A stretch of 6,452 bases of DNA from Bacillota bacterium (GCA_016302925.1 JAEDMR010000114.1:1-6452); one strand, 5' to 3'; counted from the first letter of the stretch, positions 1-6,198 are shown. Notes: generated by a model from the sequence alone, not told the origin. A program made the numbers and translations.

Positions 1-583
1 CCAGCTCCCTGCCGCTGAGCAGAGGTGCATGGCCATTCACAAGCTTTCCAAGGCGGTGTGCCTCTGAAATCTTTTTCATCACCTGAGGATGACCGGCAAT
101 CACGCCCGGATAATTCATCATCTCCCCCAGCCCCAGCACTCTCGGATGGCCGTACAGAACCGCAAGGTCATCTGCCTCAAGCACCGCCCCGGTTTCGTCA
201 AAAGACGTCGAAGGCACGCAGGAAGGAAGCATGATATATACCGAAAGAGGCAGGTTTTCACTGGATTCCAGCATATATGCGATTCCCGAAAGTCCGCATA
301 CATTGGCAATTTCATGGGGGTCAGCCACGATGGCTGTGGTTCCGCACGGCAGGCAGACTCTGGCCAGCTCAGGGGGTGTCAGCATGGTGCTTTCAATATG
401 GATATGCCCGTCGATGAACCCGGGACAGAGGATTTTGCCGGAAAGGTCTCTGACGGAATCCGCATCTTCATCGCTGTATTGTCCAACACCTGCAATTTTT
501 TCATCGGCAATGAGAACATTGACAGCCTCAAGTTTATCTGAAAATACATTCACGACCTGTGCATTTTTTAAGAGAAGTTTCAT
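1..583 (-). CDS. ade: Adenine deaminase, N-terminal part (truncated by the window edge)
   Basis: Adenine deaminase (EC 3.5.4.2) hydrolyses adenine to hypoxanthine and ammonia in cytosolic purine salvage. The minus strand from the ATG at 583-581 reads 194 codons open to the window edge, against a usual family length near 570-600. Seen: an amidohydrolase start (MKLLLKNAQVVNVFS), then the metal-binding motif PGFIDGHIHIES (residues 54-65, H60 and H62), GTTAIVADPHEIANV (81-95), LPSCVPST (119-126), GLGEMMNYPGV (151-161, E154) and NGHAPLLSG (183-191, H185). This motif series is typical of adenine deaminase rather than of dihydroorotase or other amidohydrolases. No frameshift is visible. An AAGGAG site at 595-600 lies 11 nt before the start, a slightly long spacing. 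The gene is divergent from the EamA transporter. The C-terminal two thirds lie outside the window, so overall intactness is unknown. Confidence 0.93.
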   Translation of the reverse strand, partial: MKLLLKNAQVVNVFSDKLEAVNVLIADEKIAGVGQYSDEDADSVRDLSGKILCPGFIDGHIHIESTMLTPPELARVCLPCGTTAIVADPHEIANVCGLSGIAYMLESSENLPLSVYIMLPSCVPSTSFDETGAVLEADDLAVLYGHPRVLGLGEMMNYPGVIAGHPQVMKKISEAHRLGKLVNGHAPLLSGREL

Positions 584-594
584 GTCTGTCTGCA

Positions 595-600
595 CTCCTT
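595..600 (-). promoter_or_regulatory. Ribosome binding site of the deaminase gene
   Basis: AAGGAG on the minus strand, 11 nt from the ATG at 583-581. It fixes the start, and the protein begins with the usual family N-terminus directly from that ATG. Confidence 0.65.
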
Positions 601-624
601 TTCTGTATGCTTTCTGTTAGAAGC

Positions 625-654
625 ATTATAGCACAGAAATGTTCATGCATACAA
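625..654 (-). promoter_or_regulatory. Extended -10 promoter of the adenine deaminase gene
   Basis: On the minus strand a perfect TATAAT lies at 630-625, preceded by TGC (633-631), which gives the extended TGnTATAAT form. TTGTAT at 654-649 is a partial -35 with an 18-nt spacer. Transcription would begin near 618, leaving a leader of about 35 nt before the ATG at 583. That leader is too short for a purine riboswitch, so control would have to be by protein or by promoter strength. Confidence 0.7.
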
Positions 655-727
655 TCCGTTATTCTTTGAGAAAGGACCTGCGATTCCCCCGCAAAATCTT
701 TTCGCCGGACAGCTTCTTTTCACTTTT

Positions 728-754
728 GTAGTCCAAAAAAAGCGTTTGGACTAC
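728..754. promoter_or_regulatory. Perfect palindrome, candidate operator between divergent genes
   Basis: GTAGTCCAAA (728-737) and TTTGGACTAC (745-754) are exact inverted repeats of 10 bp around a 7-nt centre. Neither strand has a T-run after the second arm, so it does not read as an intrinsic terminator. Its centre (741) is about 71 nt upstream of the start site inferred for the EamA gene and about 123 nt upstream of that for the deaminase. That position suits a dimeric activator or a shared regulator. The regulator is unknown, and no regulator gene adjoins the site in this window. Confidence 0.5.
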
Positions 755-776
755 TGTAAAAAATGTCATTTGGCAT

Positions 777-805
777 TTGAAACAACGCATTCTTTGTTAT
801 AAGAT
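777..805 (+). promoter_or_regulatory. Candidate promoter of the EamA transporter gene
   Basis: TTGAAA (777-782, five of six consensus bases) is followed after 17 nt by TAAGAT (800-805, four of six). Transcription would start near 812, about 30 nt before the ATG at 843. The weak -10 would fit a promoter that needs an activator, consistent with the palindrome upstream. An alternative -10, TACAAT at 814-819, has no good -35. Confidence 0.4.
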
Positions 806-830
806 TATTCTGATACAATCATTCAAAATA

Positions 831-834
831 GAGG
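831..834 (+). promoter_or_regulatory. Ribosome binding site that sets the EamA gene start
   Basis: GAGG, 8 nt before the ATG at 843. No comparable site precedes the in-frame TTG at 777, which would add 22 polar and basic residues ahead of the first helix. Confidence 0.6.
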
Positions 835-842
835 TACTAGAA

Positions 843-1709
843 ATGAATCGTTCCTATCTTCTTTCAATTATCACAATCATTTTATGGGGTTCCACAGCTG
901 CAATCAGCAGTCTCATGCTCGAATCGCTGTCCACTTTGGCCCTGGTGTTCTACGGCTCCCTTGCTGCCGCCTGTTTTCTTCTGGCTTTGAATCTTGTGAC
1001 AGGAAGGCTGAGGGTAATGAAGCGCCTTCGTGCCCGGGACTATCTGACAATGTTTATCGCCGGCATGCTGGGCATTTTTCTGTATAATGAGCTTCTGTTT
1101 TTTGGAATGACCAGACTGCTTGCGCAGCAGGCGTTTATTATCAATTATCTCTGGCCGATATTCATCGTAATTTTTTCCTGTCTGCTTCTAAAAGAAAAGC
1201 TGACTGTAATTAAGTCAGCTTCCATGCTTCTCTCTTTTGCAGGAGTTGCGGTTGTTGCGACTGGCGGAAATGTAAGCGATCTTGGAAATGTGGATCTGGC
1301 AGGGATTCTCTCCTGTTGTCTTGCAGCAATGTGCTACGGTCTCTTCTCGGTTATGACCATAAAAATTCAATGCGATAAGTTTGTCGCTATGATGATCTAC
1401 TACTTTTTCTCTACGGTTGTTGCAGCGGCGGTTCTTCTTTTTACAGGAGGTATTCCTGTGCTGAATGCCGCTCAAATTCCGGGAATTCTCTGGACAGGCG
1501 TTCTGATTTACGGAGTTGCTTTCTCCTTATGGTCCATCGCAATTGCTTCAGGAAATACCGCAAAAATATCCAACCTCGCCTTTCTTACACCTTTTGTTTC
1601 TCTCATCTGGATTTATTTCCTGGTAGGCGAGCCCATTACAATGGCATCCGTTGTCGGTCTTCTTATCATCATTGCTGGTGTGATCCTGCAGATGTTTGAT
1701 AAGAAATGA
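843..1709 (+). CDS. EamA/DMT-superfamily membrane transporter
   Basis: A 288-residue integral membrane protein of the drug/metabolite transporter superfamily, the 10-TM EamA type, which usually exports amino acids, nucleosides or other small metabolites. Two homologous halves are visible. The first has its conserved element around NYLWPIFIVIFSCLLLKEKL (101-120) and the second around LAFLTPFVSLIWIYFLVGEP (245-264); both end in the family's E-[KP] turn before the last helix of the half. Hydrophobic segments fill nearly the whole chain, with a basic loop at 57-65. The ATG at 843 is chosen over a TTG at 777 because GAGG (831-834) lies 8 nt upstream and the first helix begins at once. The gene is divergent from the deaminase, and its 3' end overlaps the convergent permease gene by 41 nt. 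Substrate is not readable from sequence; a purine-related cargo is only a guess from the neighbour. Base composition is visibly more AT-rich than in the operon to the right. Confidence 0.88.
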   Translation: MNRSYLLSIITIILWGSTAAISSLMLESLSTLALVFYGSLAAACFLLALNLVTGRLRVMKRLRARDYLTMFIAGMLGIFLYNELLFFGMTRLLAQQAFIINYLWPIFIVIFSCLLLKEKLTVIKSASMLLSFAGVAVVATGGNVSDLGNVDLAGILSCCLAAMCYGLFSVMTIKIQCDKFVAMMIYYFFSTVVAAAVLLFTGGIPVLNAAQIPGILWTGVLIYGVAFSLWSIAIASGNTAKISNLAFLTPFVSLIWIYFLVGEPITMASVVGLLIIIAGVILQMFDKK

Positions 1710-3684
1710 AAATGGACTTTATGGTTAGCTCACCTTCCCCTCTGCGGCAGATCACGTGATCGCAGGCAATCCGCCAGGTAATCAGGAAATACAGGGCATA
1801 CACTCCGGCCACCGTCAGGGAAATCAGCAGAGCGATGAACATGGCATGCTGCCCGCTGAGCCCCGTGAAATTCCAGATCTCATAGACCTTTCCGAAAATC
1901 ACCCCAAACGGCACCGTCAAAAGCAGCGGCAGGGCAAACGGCATCAGGAAGAAGGCCCCCGTCTGCTGCAAAAGTGCTTTTTTCTGCATGGTTTCATCCG
2001 CCCCCAGACGGTAGAGCACCGCAAACCGCCGCCGTTCATCCGGCAGGGTCGAAAGGATTTTGATGGATAAAATGGCCAGCGCCATGCACACGAAAACGGT
2101 GGCCACGTACAGTGTGCCGATGATCAGGGTGCCCGCATTGGCGTTTGCGTACAGCCGGTAATATTCCCGGATCCGGTAGTCGCTGGCCTCCTCCGGCCCG
2201 TCTTCCGTTTCCCGGTAATACATCAGGTCGTCCACCAGTGCCTGGGCGTCAGGGCGGTGGTTTTCCAGGGTGTAGACGGCACATTGGTCGGACACGGTCA
2301 TGCCCCGGACCGCCTCGTCCGGCACGACGAAATAGAACCATTTCCGAACAAAATCCGGGTAGCCGGCACTGCTTTCGGCCCAGGTATATGTCTCTCCGCC
2401 CAGAGCTATGTTTTTTTTCGAAAAATCCGAATCGCAGATTTGCGGCGCGGATGCGACCACCAGGTACTGGTTTTCCAGAGTAATCGGTTCACGGCCGCAG
2501 CCGGTCAGGAGTGCATTGAACTGGCTCAGCGGCATGAAAGTGTCGGTCCACTCCATTACGTCGTATCCCTCAATGATGCTGCATATGGTGGTATCCCCGG
2601 TGGTATAGAGCCGGAAACCGAATTCCTCCGTGATGGGGCTGTATGTTTCAATGATCTTCTTCCCCTCTTCCATGGAGATCCCGTGGTCTTCCGAAAGGTC
2701 GAACATGGCCTGGACATCATACGGGCAGTCCAGATCCAGACTGTACCGGGAATGGATTTTTTCGCCCAGGGCCACATTGGACATGGCGATGGCAAACACC
2801 AGCAAAGTAGCCAGAGCGCCGATCAGCAGGGAGTTCATGGTCATCTTCCCTGAAAGTCCCCGCAGGACCACCGTGTTGGTACCCCGGTTTTTCATCTTCC
2901 GGCTTCGCAGCAGCAGTCCCGCCAGGGTTCTGGACAAGGTGAAATGGGACAGAAACACCATAACCAGATCCACCACCAGCATGACCATCAGTCCCATACT
3001 CTCCTCAGCCCGGAAGGCCGCCATCAGCGACTGATAGGTGATGGTCAGACTTGCAATCAGCCCTCCCAGGGCCACCAGCGACAGGCCGCACCAGAGCACC
3101 GGGTGTTTCTCGGTTTTTTCGGCAGGTTCTTCTTTCAGAAGCTCCGTCACCGTGACTTTTTTCAGATACCGCAGGGAAGCCAGTGACGACAGAAGAAACA
3201 GAGCCAGGCTCACCGCCACCGTAATGAGAATGCCCTTCGCGGAGTAAGCAGATATCTTAAATGGAATCTCCAGAATGGAGGTGAACAGAGCCACCGCCAG
3301 CTGATACAGCACCAGGCCGGCACCCATGCCGACAAGCAGCGCCAGCGCCGAGAGGATCCAGGTCTCGCAGACAAACAGGGTCTGAATGTTTCGCCGGGTC
3401 ATGCCCAGGGTCAGATACATGCCGAATTCTTTTCTTCGCAGCTTCAGCATGAAGCCGGTGGCATAGCTGAGCACCAGCGCCGTCACCAGGCAGGCAAGGA
3501 TGGTCACCATGGTGAACATGGTCCCCATATCATCCGATATGTCCGCCAGCTGCCGCACCCGGTCGCTGTAGCTCAGGTTGTTGACCGCAAACATCAGCGC
3601 CACGGTCATGGCGATGGTTACGAAATAGATCAGATAACTGCGGATCTGACGCCGGATGTTCCGAAAAGCCAGTTTAGCGAACAT
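1669..3684 (-). CDS. Bce-type ABC transporter permease (FtsX-like, peptide sensing/resistance)
   Basis: A 671-residue permease of the BceB/VraG/YxdM type, which with its ATPase removes antimicrobial peptides from their cell-wall targets and reports to a BceS-like kinase. Order seen: TM1 (17-37), TM2 (56-80), first FtsX element around KLRRKEFGMYLTLGMTRRN (81-99), TM3-TM6 (about 105-249), TM7 (284-306), a roughly 210-residue extracellular domain (307-516), TM8 (517-543), second FtsX element (547-575), TM9 (573-603) and TM10 (612-636). The large domain between TM7 and TM8 is the family's hallmark and the likely peptide sensor. The start is the ATG at 3684, with GGGAGG (3693-3698) 8 nt away. A GTG three codons earlier falls inside that RBS. 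The gene overlaps the ATPase end by 11 nt. Odd: after TM10 the usual short basic end continues for about 25 polar residues, the last 13 of them antisense to the EamA gene. Peptide specificity is unknown. Confidence 0.92.
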   Translation of the reverse strand: MFAKLAFRNIRRQIRSYLIYFVTIAMTVALMFAVNNLSYSDRVRQLADISDDMGTMFTMVTILACLVTALVLSYATGFMLKLRRKEFGMYLTLGMTRRNIQTLFVCETWILSALALLVGMGAGLVLYQLAVALFTSILEIPFKISAYSAKGILITVAVSLALFLLSSLASLRYLKKVTVTELLKEEPAEKTEKHPVLWCGLSLVALGGLIASLTITYQSLMAAFRAEESMGLMVMLVVDLVMVFLSHFTLSRTLAGLLLRSRKMKNRGTNTVVLRGLSGKMTMNSLLIGALATLLVFAIAMSNVALGEKIHSRYSLDLDCPYDVQAMFDLSEDHGISMEEGKKIIETYSPITEEFGFRLYTTGDTTICSIIEGYDVMEWTDTFMPLSQFNALLTGCGREPITLENQYLVVASAPQICDSDFSKKNIALGGETYTWAESSAGYPDFVRKWFYFVVPDEAVRGMTVSDQCAVYTLENHRPDAQALVDDLMYYRETEDGPEEASDYRIREYYRLYANANAGTLIIGTLYVATVFVCMALAILSIKILSTLPDERRRFAVLYRLGADETMQKKALLQQTGAFFLMPFALPLLLTVPFGVIFGKVYEIWNFTGLSGQHAMFIALLISLTVAGVYALYFLITWRIACDHVICRRGEGELTIKSIFISYQTSAGSHQQ

Positions 3685-4438
3685 CTGCCTCACCTCCCAG
3701 CACCGCCATGGTATTCAGAATCTCATGATACATGGACTGACGGTCCCGGTTTCCCCGGTAAAGTTCGTTCCAGATCCGGCCGTCCTTCAGGAACAGAATC
3801 CGGGACGCATACGATCCCACCACGGCGTCGTGGGTCACCATCAGAATGGTGGAACCCAGCTTCTGGTTCATCAAAGTGAAGGTCTCCATCAGGCTCCTGG
3901 AGTTGGCGCTGTCCAATGCACCGGTTGGCTCATCGGCCAGCACCAGGGCCGGCTCGGTAATCAGTGCGCGGGCGCAGGCCGCCCGCTGTCGCTGCCCGCC
4001 CGACAGCTGCCGCGGGAATTTCTCCAGCTGATCCGTGATTTCCAGAGAGGCCGATGCCCTGCGAAGCCGTTCTGCGGTTTCTCCTGCCGGCCGTTTCTGC
4101 AGATTCAGCGGCAGCACGATATTCTCACCCACCGTCAGGGTATCCAGCAGGTTGTACTCCTGAAAGATGAAGCCCAGCCGGTCCCGGCGAAAGGCCGCCA
4201 GTTCCTGCTCCCGCATGTCCGCAATGTCTCTTCCCTCCAGAACAATGCTGCCGGCACTTGGCTGATCGATGGTTGCGATCACGTTCAGAAGGGTGCTTTT
4301 GCCGGAGCCGGAGGCACCCATGATGGCGGTGAATTCTCCGCCCGCCATGGAAAAGCTGACGCCGTTCAGTGCTCTGGAAACCGCATCCCCGCTGCCGTAG
4401 TATTTGGTTACATTTTTAATTTCAAGTAATGGATTCAT
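3674..4438 (-). CDS. Bce-type ABC transporter ATP-binding protein
   Basis: A 254-residue cytoplasmic ATPase that powers the adjoining permease; two copies are expected per transporter. All nucleotide-binding elements are present: Walker A GASGSGKST (41-49), Q-loop Q93 in FIFQEYNLL, signature LSGGQRQR (145-152), Walker B ALVLADE (164-170) with catalytic E170, D-loop GALD (173-176) and H-loop H203 in VTHD. The pattern and length match the MacB/LolD/BceA branch. The start at 4438 has GGGGAG on the minus strand 7 nt upstream. The stop (3674-3676) overlaps the permease start. A 72-nt gap separates it from the kinase, unlike the tight coupling elsewhere in the operon. No missing residue or frameshift is seen, so it should be active. 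Confidence 0.94.
   Translation of the reverse strand: MNPLLEIKNVTKYYGSGDAVSRALNGVSFSMAGGEFTAIMGASGSGKSTLLNVIATIDQPSAGSIVLEGRDIADMREQELAAFRRDRLGFIFQEYNLLDTLTVGENIVLPLNLQKRPAGETAERLRRASASLEITDQLEKFPRQLSGGQRQRAACARALITEPALVLADEPTGALDSANSRSLMETFTLMNQKLGSTILMVTHDAVVGSYASRILFLKDGRIWNELYRGNRDRQSMYHEILNTMAVLGGEADVR
3693..3698 (-). promoter_or_regulatory. Ribosome binding site inside the ATPase gene that sets the permease start
   Basis: GGGAGG on the minus strand, 8 nt before the ATG at 3684-3682. It lies within the last codons of the ATPase gene, so the permease is probably translated by ribosomes finishing the ATPase, giving coupled synthesis of the two subunits. Confidence 0.75.
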
Positions 4439-4461
4439 ATTTCATCTCCCCTTTCGCAGCC

Positions 4462-4491
4462 ATTGTACCGCAAAAGGTCTCCATTTGTTCT
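4462..4491 (-). promoter_or_regulatory. Candidate internal promoter for the ATPase-permease pair
   Basis: On the minus strand TACAAT (4467-4462) has an AGAACA -35-like hexamer at 4491-4486, with an 18-nt spacer. Transcription would start near 4455, just before the GGGGAG ribosome binding site. In known Bce systems the transporter genes often have their own regulator-dependent promoter, and a weak -35 fits activation. This is inference from position and an imperfect match. Confidence 0.35.
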
Positions 4492-4515
4492 AACACAGTT
4501 CCCATGAAATCTAAC
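4489..4515 (-). promoter_or_regulatory. Direct GTTAGA repeat, 21 bp apart, candidate regulator site
   Basis: GTTAGA occurs on the minus strand at 4515-4510 and 4494-4489, exactly two helical turns apart, directly upstream of and touching the candidate internal -35. OmpR-family regulators usually bind such spaced half-sites on one face of the helix. The first copy overlaps the kinase stop codon. No binding is shown; six-base repeats can also arise by chance. Confidence 0.3.
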
Positions 4516-4545
4516 GGTTTTGTGAGATTTCGGATGGGAACTGTG
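4494..4545. repeat. Long inverted repeat (19-bp stem) across the kinase 3' end
   Basis: CACAGTTCCCAT (4494-4505) pairs perfectly with ATGGGAACTGTG (4534-4545). Inside it GAAATCT (4506-4512) pairs with AGATTTC (4525-4531), leaving a 2-nt bulge (4532-4533) and a 12-nt loop (4513-4524). The kinase stop codon (4511-4513) lies in the stem. No T-run follows on the minus strand, so a simple terminator is unlikely. It could act as an mRNA processing or stabilising hairpin between the kinase and transporter genes, or be a regulator site. CAGTTCCC appears again at 4559-4566 in the same orientation as the copy at 4536-4543. Confidence 0.8.
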
Positions 4546-5515
4546 GTTTTCCTGACGGGAACTGCATTGAAAACCGGGTAAAGCAGTGTTCCTCCGACTC
4601 AATTACAAGATTGATGTTCAGCCGTTTGCAGAGCTGGCTGACGATGTACAGCCCCATGCCGGTGCTCTGGCCGTGGCTTCGTCCCGCCGCACCGGTAAAT
4701 CCCCGCTCCGTCACTCTGGCCAGTTCATGGGCCGGAATCCCCACGCCGTTGTCCTCAAAGGTCAGGTCGCTCCCGTCCAGAGCAATCATCACCTGACAAC
4801 CCGGACAGTATTTGGCACAGTTGATCAGAAGCTGCTTCAGGATGAACACCAGCAGCTTTCCGTCGGTATAGACAGACGAATTCCCCTCGATGGACACACT
4901 GATTCCCGCTCCGATCAGCAGTTCCATCTCCTCCCGGACCGCCTGGTCACAGGCGGTCCGCAGGTCCGTCCGGCTTATCTGTGTATCCTTTTCAGCGGTT
5001 CCCAGCTTGGCATATGTCAGGATGGTCTCCGTCAGATTGTCCGCCCTACGCAGCTCCCGCCGCAGCTTGGCCGGCTCTCCCCCGTTGGCCAGAATCAGCG
5101 AACAGGCTGTGAGGGGCGTTTTCATCTCATGAACCCAGCAATCCACATAGTCGCAGTAATCCTGCCTTTCTGCACGAGTCTGCTCCACCGCTCCGATGGC
5201 TGAGCGGGAGATTTCCTTCATCATCAGGTAGTATTCCCGCTCCAGAGGATCTGCAGGCAGTTCCATGGTTTCCCCGATCAGGTATTTTTCTGGCAAAGCA
5301 TCCAGCCTCCTCCGCAGTCTCCGAAGCCGCAGATCAGCTCGCCGCCAGCCCATTACGAAGCAAACTGCCGCCAACAGCAGACCGCTTCCCAGCAGAATTC
5401 CAACCAGAGACACAGATAACCCGCAAAAATAAAACACCATGGCCAGATACAATCCCCCGATTCCCGTCAGGCACAGGAGGACGAATTTTGCGCCGAGATA
5501 CTCCCGAAAACTCAT
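4511..5515 (-). CDS. BceS-like sensor histidine kinase (intramembrane-sensing type)
   Basis: A 334-residue membrane histidine kinase that autophosphorylates and passes phosphate to the preceding regulator. Two TM helices (about 11-31 and 35-56) are joined by only a few residues, so it has almost no extracellular sensor. In the BceS family such kinases are told of the peptide by the transporter. A basic linker (58-71) leads to the phosphoacceptor H129 in VHEMKTP, then the catalytic domain: N-box LLINCAKYC (229-237, N232), G1 DNGVGI (255-260) and G2 STGMGLY (284-290). The ATG at 5515 forms ATGA with the regulator's stop, so the two are translationally coupled; only a weak GGGG (5524-5527) precedes it. 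An in-frame upstream opening to 5692 lies over the regulator and is not coding. Odd: the C-terminus carries a repeated QFPS tail (residues 318-321 and 325-328), encoded by the repeat region at 4511-4566. Confidence 0.93.
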   Translation of the reverse strand: MSFREYLGAKFVLLCLTGIGGLYLAMVFYFCGLSVSLVGILLGSGLLLAAVCFVMGWRRADLRLRRLRRRLDALPEKYLIGETMELPADPLEREYYLMMKEISRSAIGAVEQTRAERQDYCDYVDCWVHEMKTPLTACSLILANGGEPAKLRRELRRADNLTETILTYAKLGTAEKDTQISRTDLRTACDQAVREEMELLIGAGISVSIEGNSSVYTDGKLLVFILKQLLINCAKYCPGCQVMIALDGSDLTFEDNGVGIPAHELARVTERGFTGAAGRSHGQSTGMGLYIVSQLCKRLNINLVIESEEHCFTRFSMQFPSGKPQFPSEISQNR

Positions 5516-6123
5516 AGCCGGTACCCCACGCCGCGCACCGTGCGCACAAAATCCGCCGCGCCGATCTGGCCCAGCTTTTCCCGGAGTCTTCCGATGTTGA
5601 CATACAGCGTGTTGCCGTCGATGTACATGCCGCCTGCCCACAGGTCTTCGATGAGCTCGTCCCGGGTGCAGAGGTCTTTCTGCATCAGGCACCAGAGAAT
5701 GCGGGCCTCGTTTTTCGTTAGCTCCGCAGCCTGGCCGTTGAAAACGGCTTTCATTCCCGGCAGATCCAGGGTCAGACCCCGGACGTTCAATGTGTCGCCG
5801 GCAGCGGTTTTCAGCATGCGGCTGATCCGTGCCAGCAGGACGGCGGAATTGTATGGTTTGCGGATGAAGTCATCGCCGCCTACGCTGAAGGCCAGCAGCT
5901 CGTCTTCCGGGGTGTCCCGCGCCGTCAGGAAAATCACCGGTGTAGCGGATGTCTGCCGCAGCTTCCGGCAAAGGGAAAATCCGCTTTCGCCCGGCAGGTT
6001 CACGTCCATCAGAATCAGGTCGCAGGGCGGTTCATCCACCGGCTGGTATCCGTTGGTCCGCAGCAGGGTTTTCAGTTCCGTGCGGATGGCTTCATCGTCT
6101 TCGATAATCTGAATTCGTTTCAT
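5512..6123 (-). CDS. OmpR/BceR-family response regulator with a shortened receiver
   Basis: A 203-residue DNA-binding regulator, the expected target of the neighbouring kinase and activator of the module. Receiver: acidic pair in IIEDDE (6-11), phosphoacceptor D40 in LILMD, T67 in FLTARD, K89 in RKPY. Winged helix: LTKNEARILWCLM (135-147), DELIEDLW (155-162), the recognition helix around TLYVNIGRLREKL (172-184) and a final VRGVGYRL (196-203). D40 would normally sit near residues 51-54. The segment between GYQPV (25-29) and PPCDLILMD (32-40) lacks helix alpha2, so the protein is about 12-15 residues short while staying in frame. The ATG at 6123 is chosen because AGAGGA (6130-6135) and a promoter precede it. 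The frame stays open upstream to 6327, but that would include the promoter. It is first in the operon, and its TGA overlaps the kinase ATG. Confidence 0.9.
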   Translation of the reverse strand: MKRIQIIEDDEAIRTELKTLLRTNGYQPVDEPPCDLILMDVNLPGESGFSLCRKLRQTSATPVIFLTARDTPEDELLAFSVGGDDFIRKPYNSAVLLARISRMLKTAAGDTLNVRGLTLDLPGMKAVFNGQAAELTKNEARILWCLMQKDLCTRDELIEDLWAGGMYIDGNTLYVNIGRLREKLGQIGAADFVRTVRGVGYRL

Positions 6124-6150
6124 ATTCGTTCCTCTTGGGCTCCTCGTTCG

Positions 6151-6162
6151 GTCGTTTTGCGT
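6151..6162. repeat. Leader copy of a 12-bp inverted repeat around the operon promoter
   Basis: GTCGTTTTGCGT (6151-6162) is the exact reverse complement of ACGCAAAACGAC at 6264-6275. This copy sits at the inferred transcription start (+1 to +12 of the minus-strand operon), where a bound protein would block initiation. The pair brackets the promoter, with about 100 bp between copies. Confidence 0.5.
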
Positions 6163-6169
6163 ATGCTTC

Positions 6170-6198
6170 ATTATATCATTGTCCGGGCAGGAAGTAAA
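6170..6198 (-). promoter_or_regulatory. Promoter of the regulator-kinase-transporter operon
   Basis: On the minus strand a perfect TATAAT at 6175-6170 is preceded by TGA (6178-6176), an extended -10. TTTACT (6198-6193, four of six consensus bases) lies 17 nt upstream. The start would fall near 6163, giving a leader of about 40 nt before the regulator ATG. Such a promoter should give basal expression without an activator. Confidence 0.7.

Noticed and set aside
777..842. TTG start adding 22 residues to the EamA transporter
   Set aside because: No ribosome binding site precedes it, and the segment holds the likely promoter and leader.
584..842. Purine riboswitch upstream of the deaminase
   Set aside because: The leader from the inferred start is only about 35 nt, and no three-way junction core or paired loops could be found.
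1742..1765. Hairpin CTGCG...CGCAG with inner palindrome GATCACGTGATC as a terminator
   Set aside because: The stem is short, no T-run follows on either strand, and it lies in permease codons for the end of the protein.
3685..3693. GTG start three codons upstream for the permease
   Set aside because: The GTG sits within the GGGAGGTG ribosome binding site, leaving no spacing; the ATG at 3684 is 8 nt from it and gives the family's usual MF-KLA-RN start.
3656..4429. Long open frame on the plus strand opposite the ATPase
   Set aside because: It is a shadow of the ATPase gene: no family motifs and no ribosome binding site, while the minus strand has every ABC motif. The same applies to plus-strand frames at 2257-2853 and 5540-6112.
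5516..5692. In-frame 59-residue extension of the histidine kinase
   Set aside because: It lies over the regulator's DNA-binding domain in another frame, is rich in Arg, His and Pro, and the ATGA overlap with a following TM helix marks the true start.
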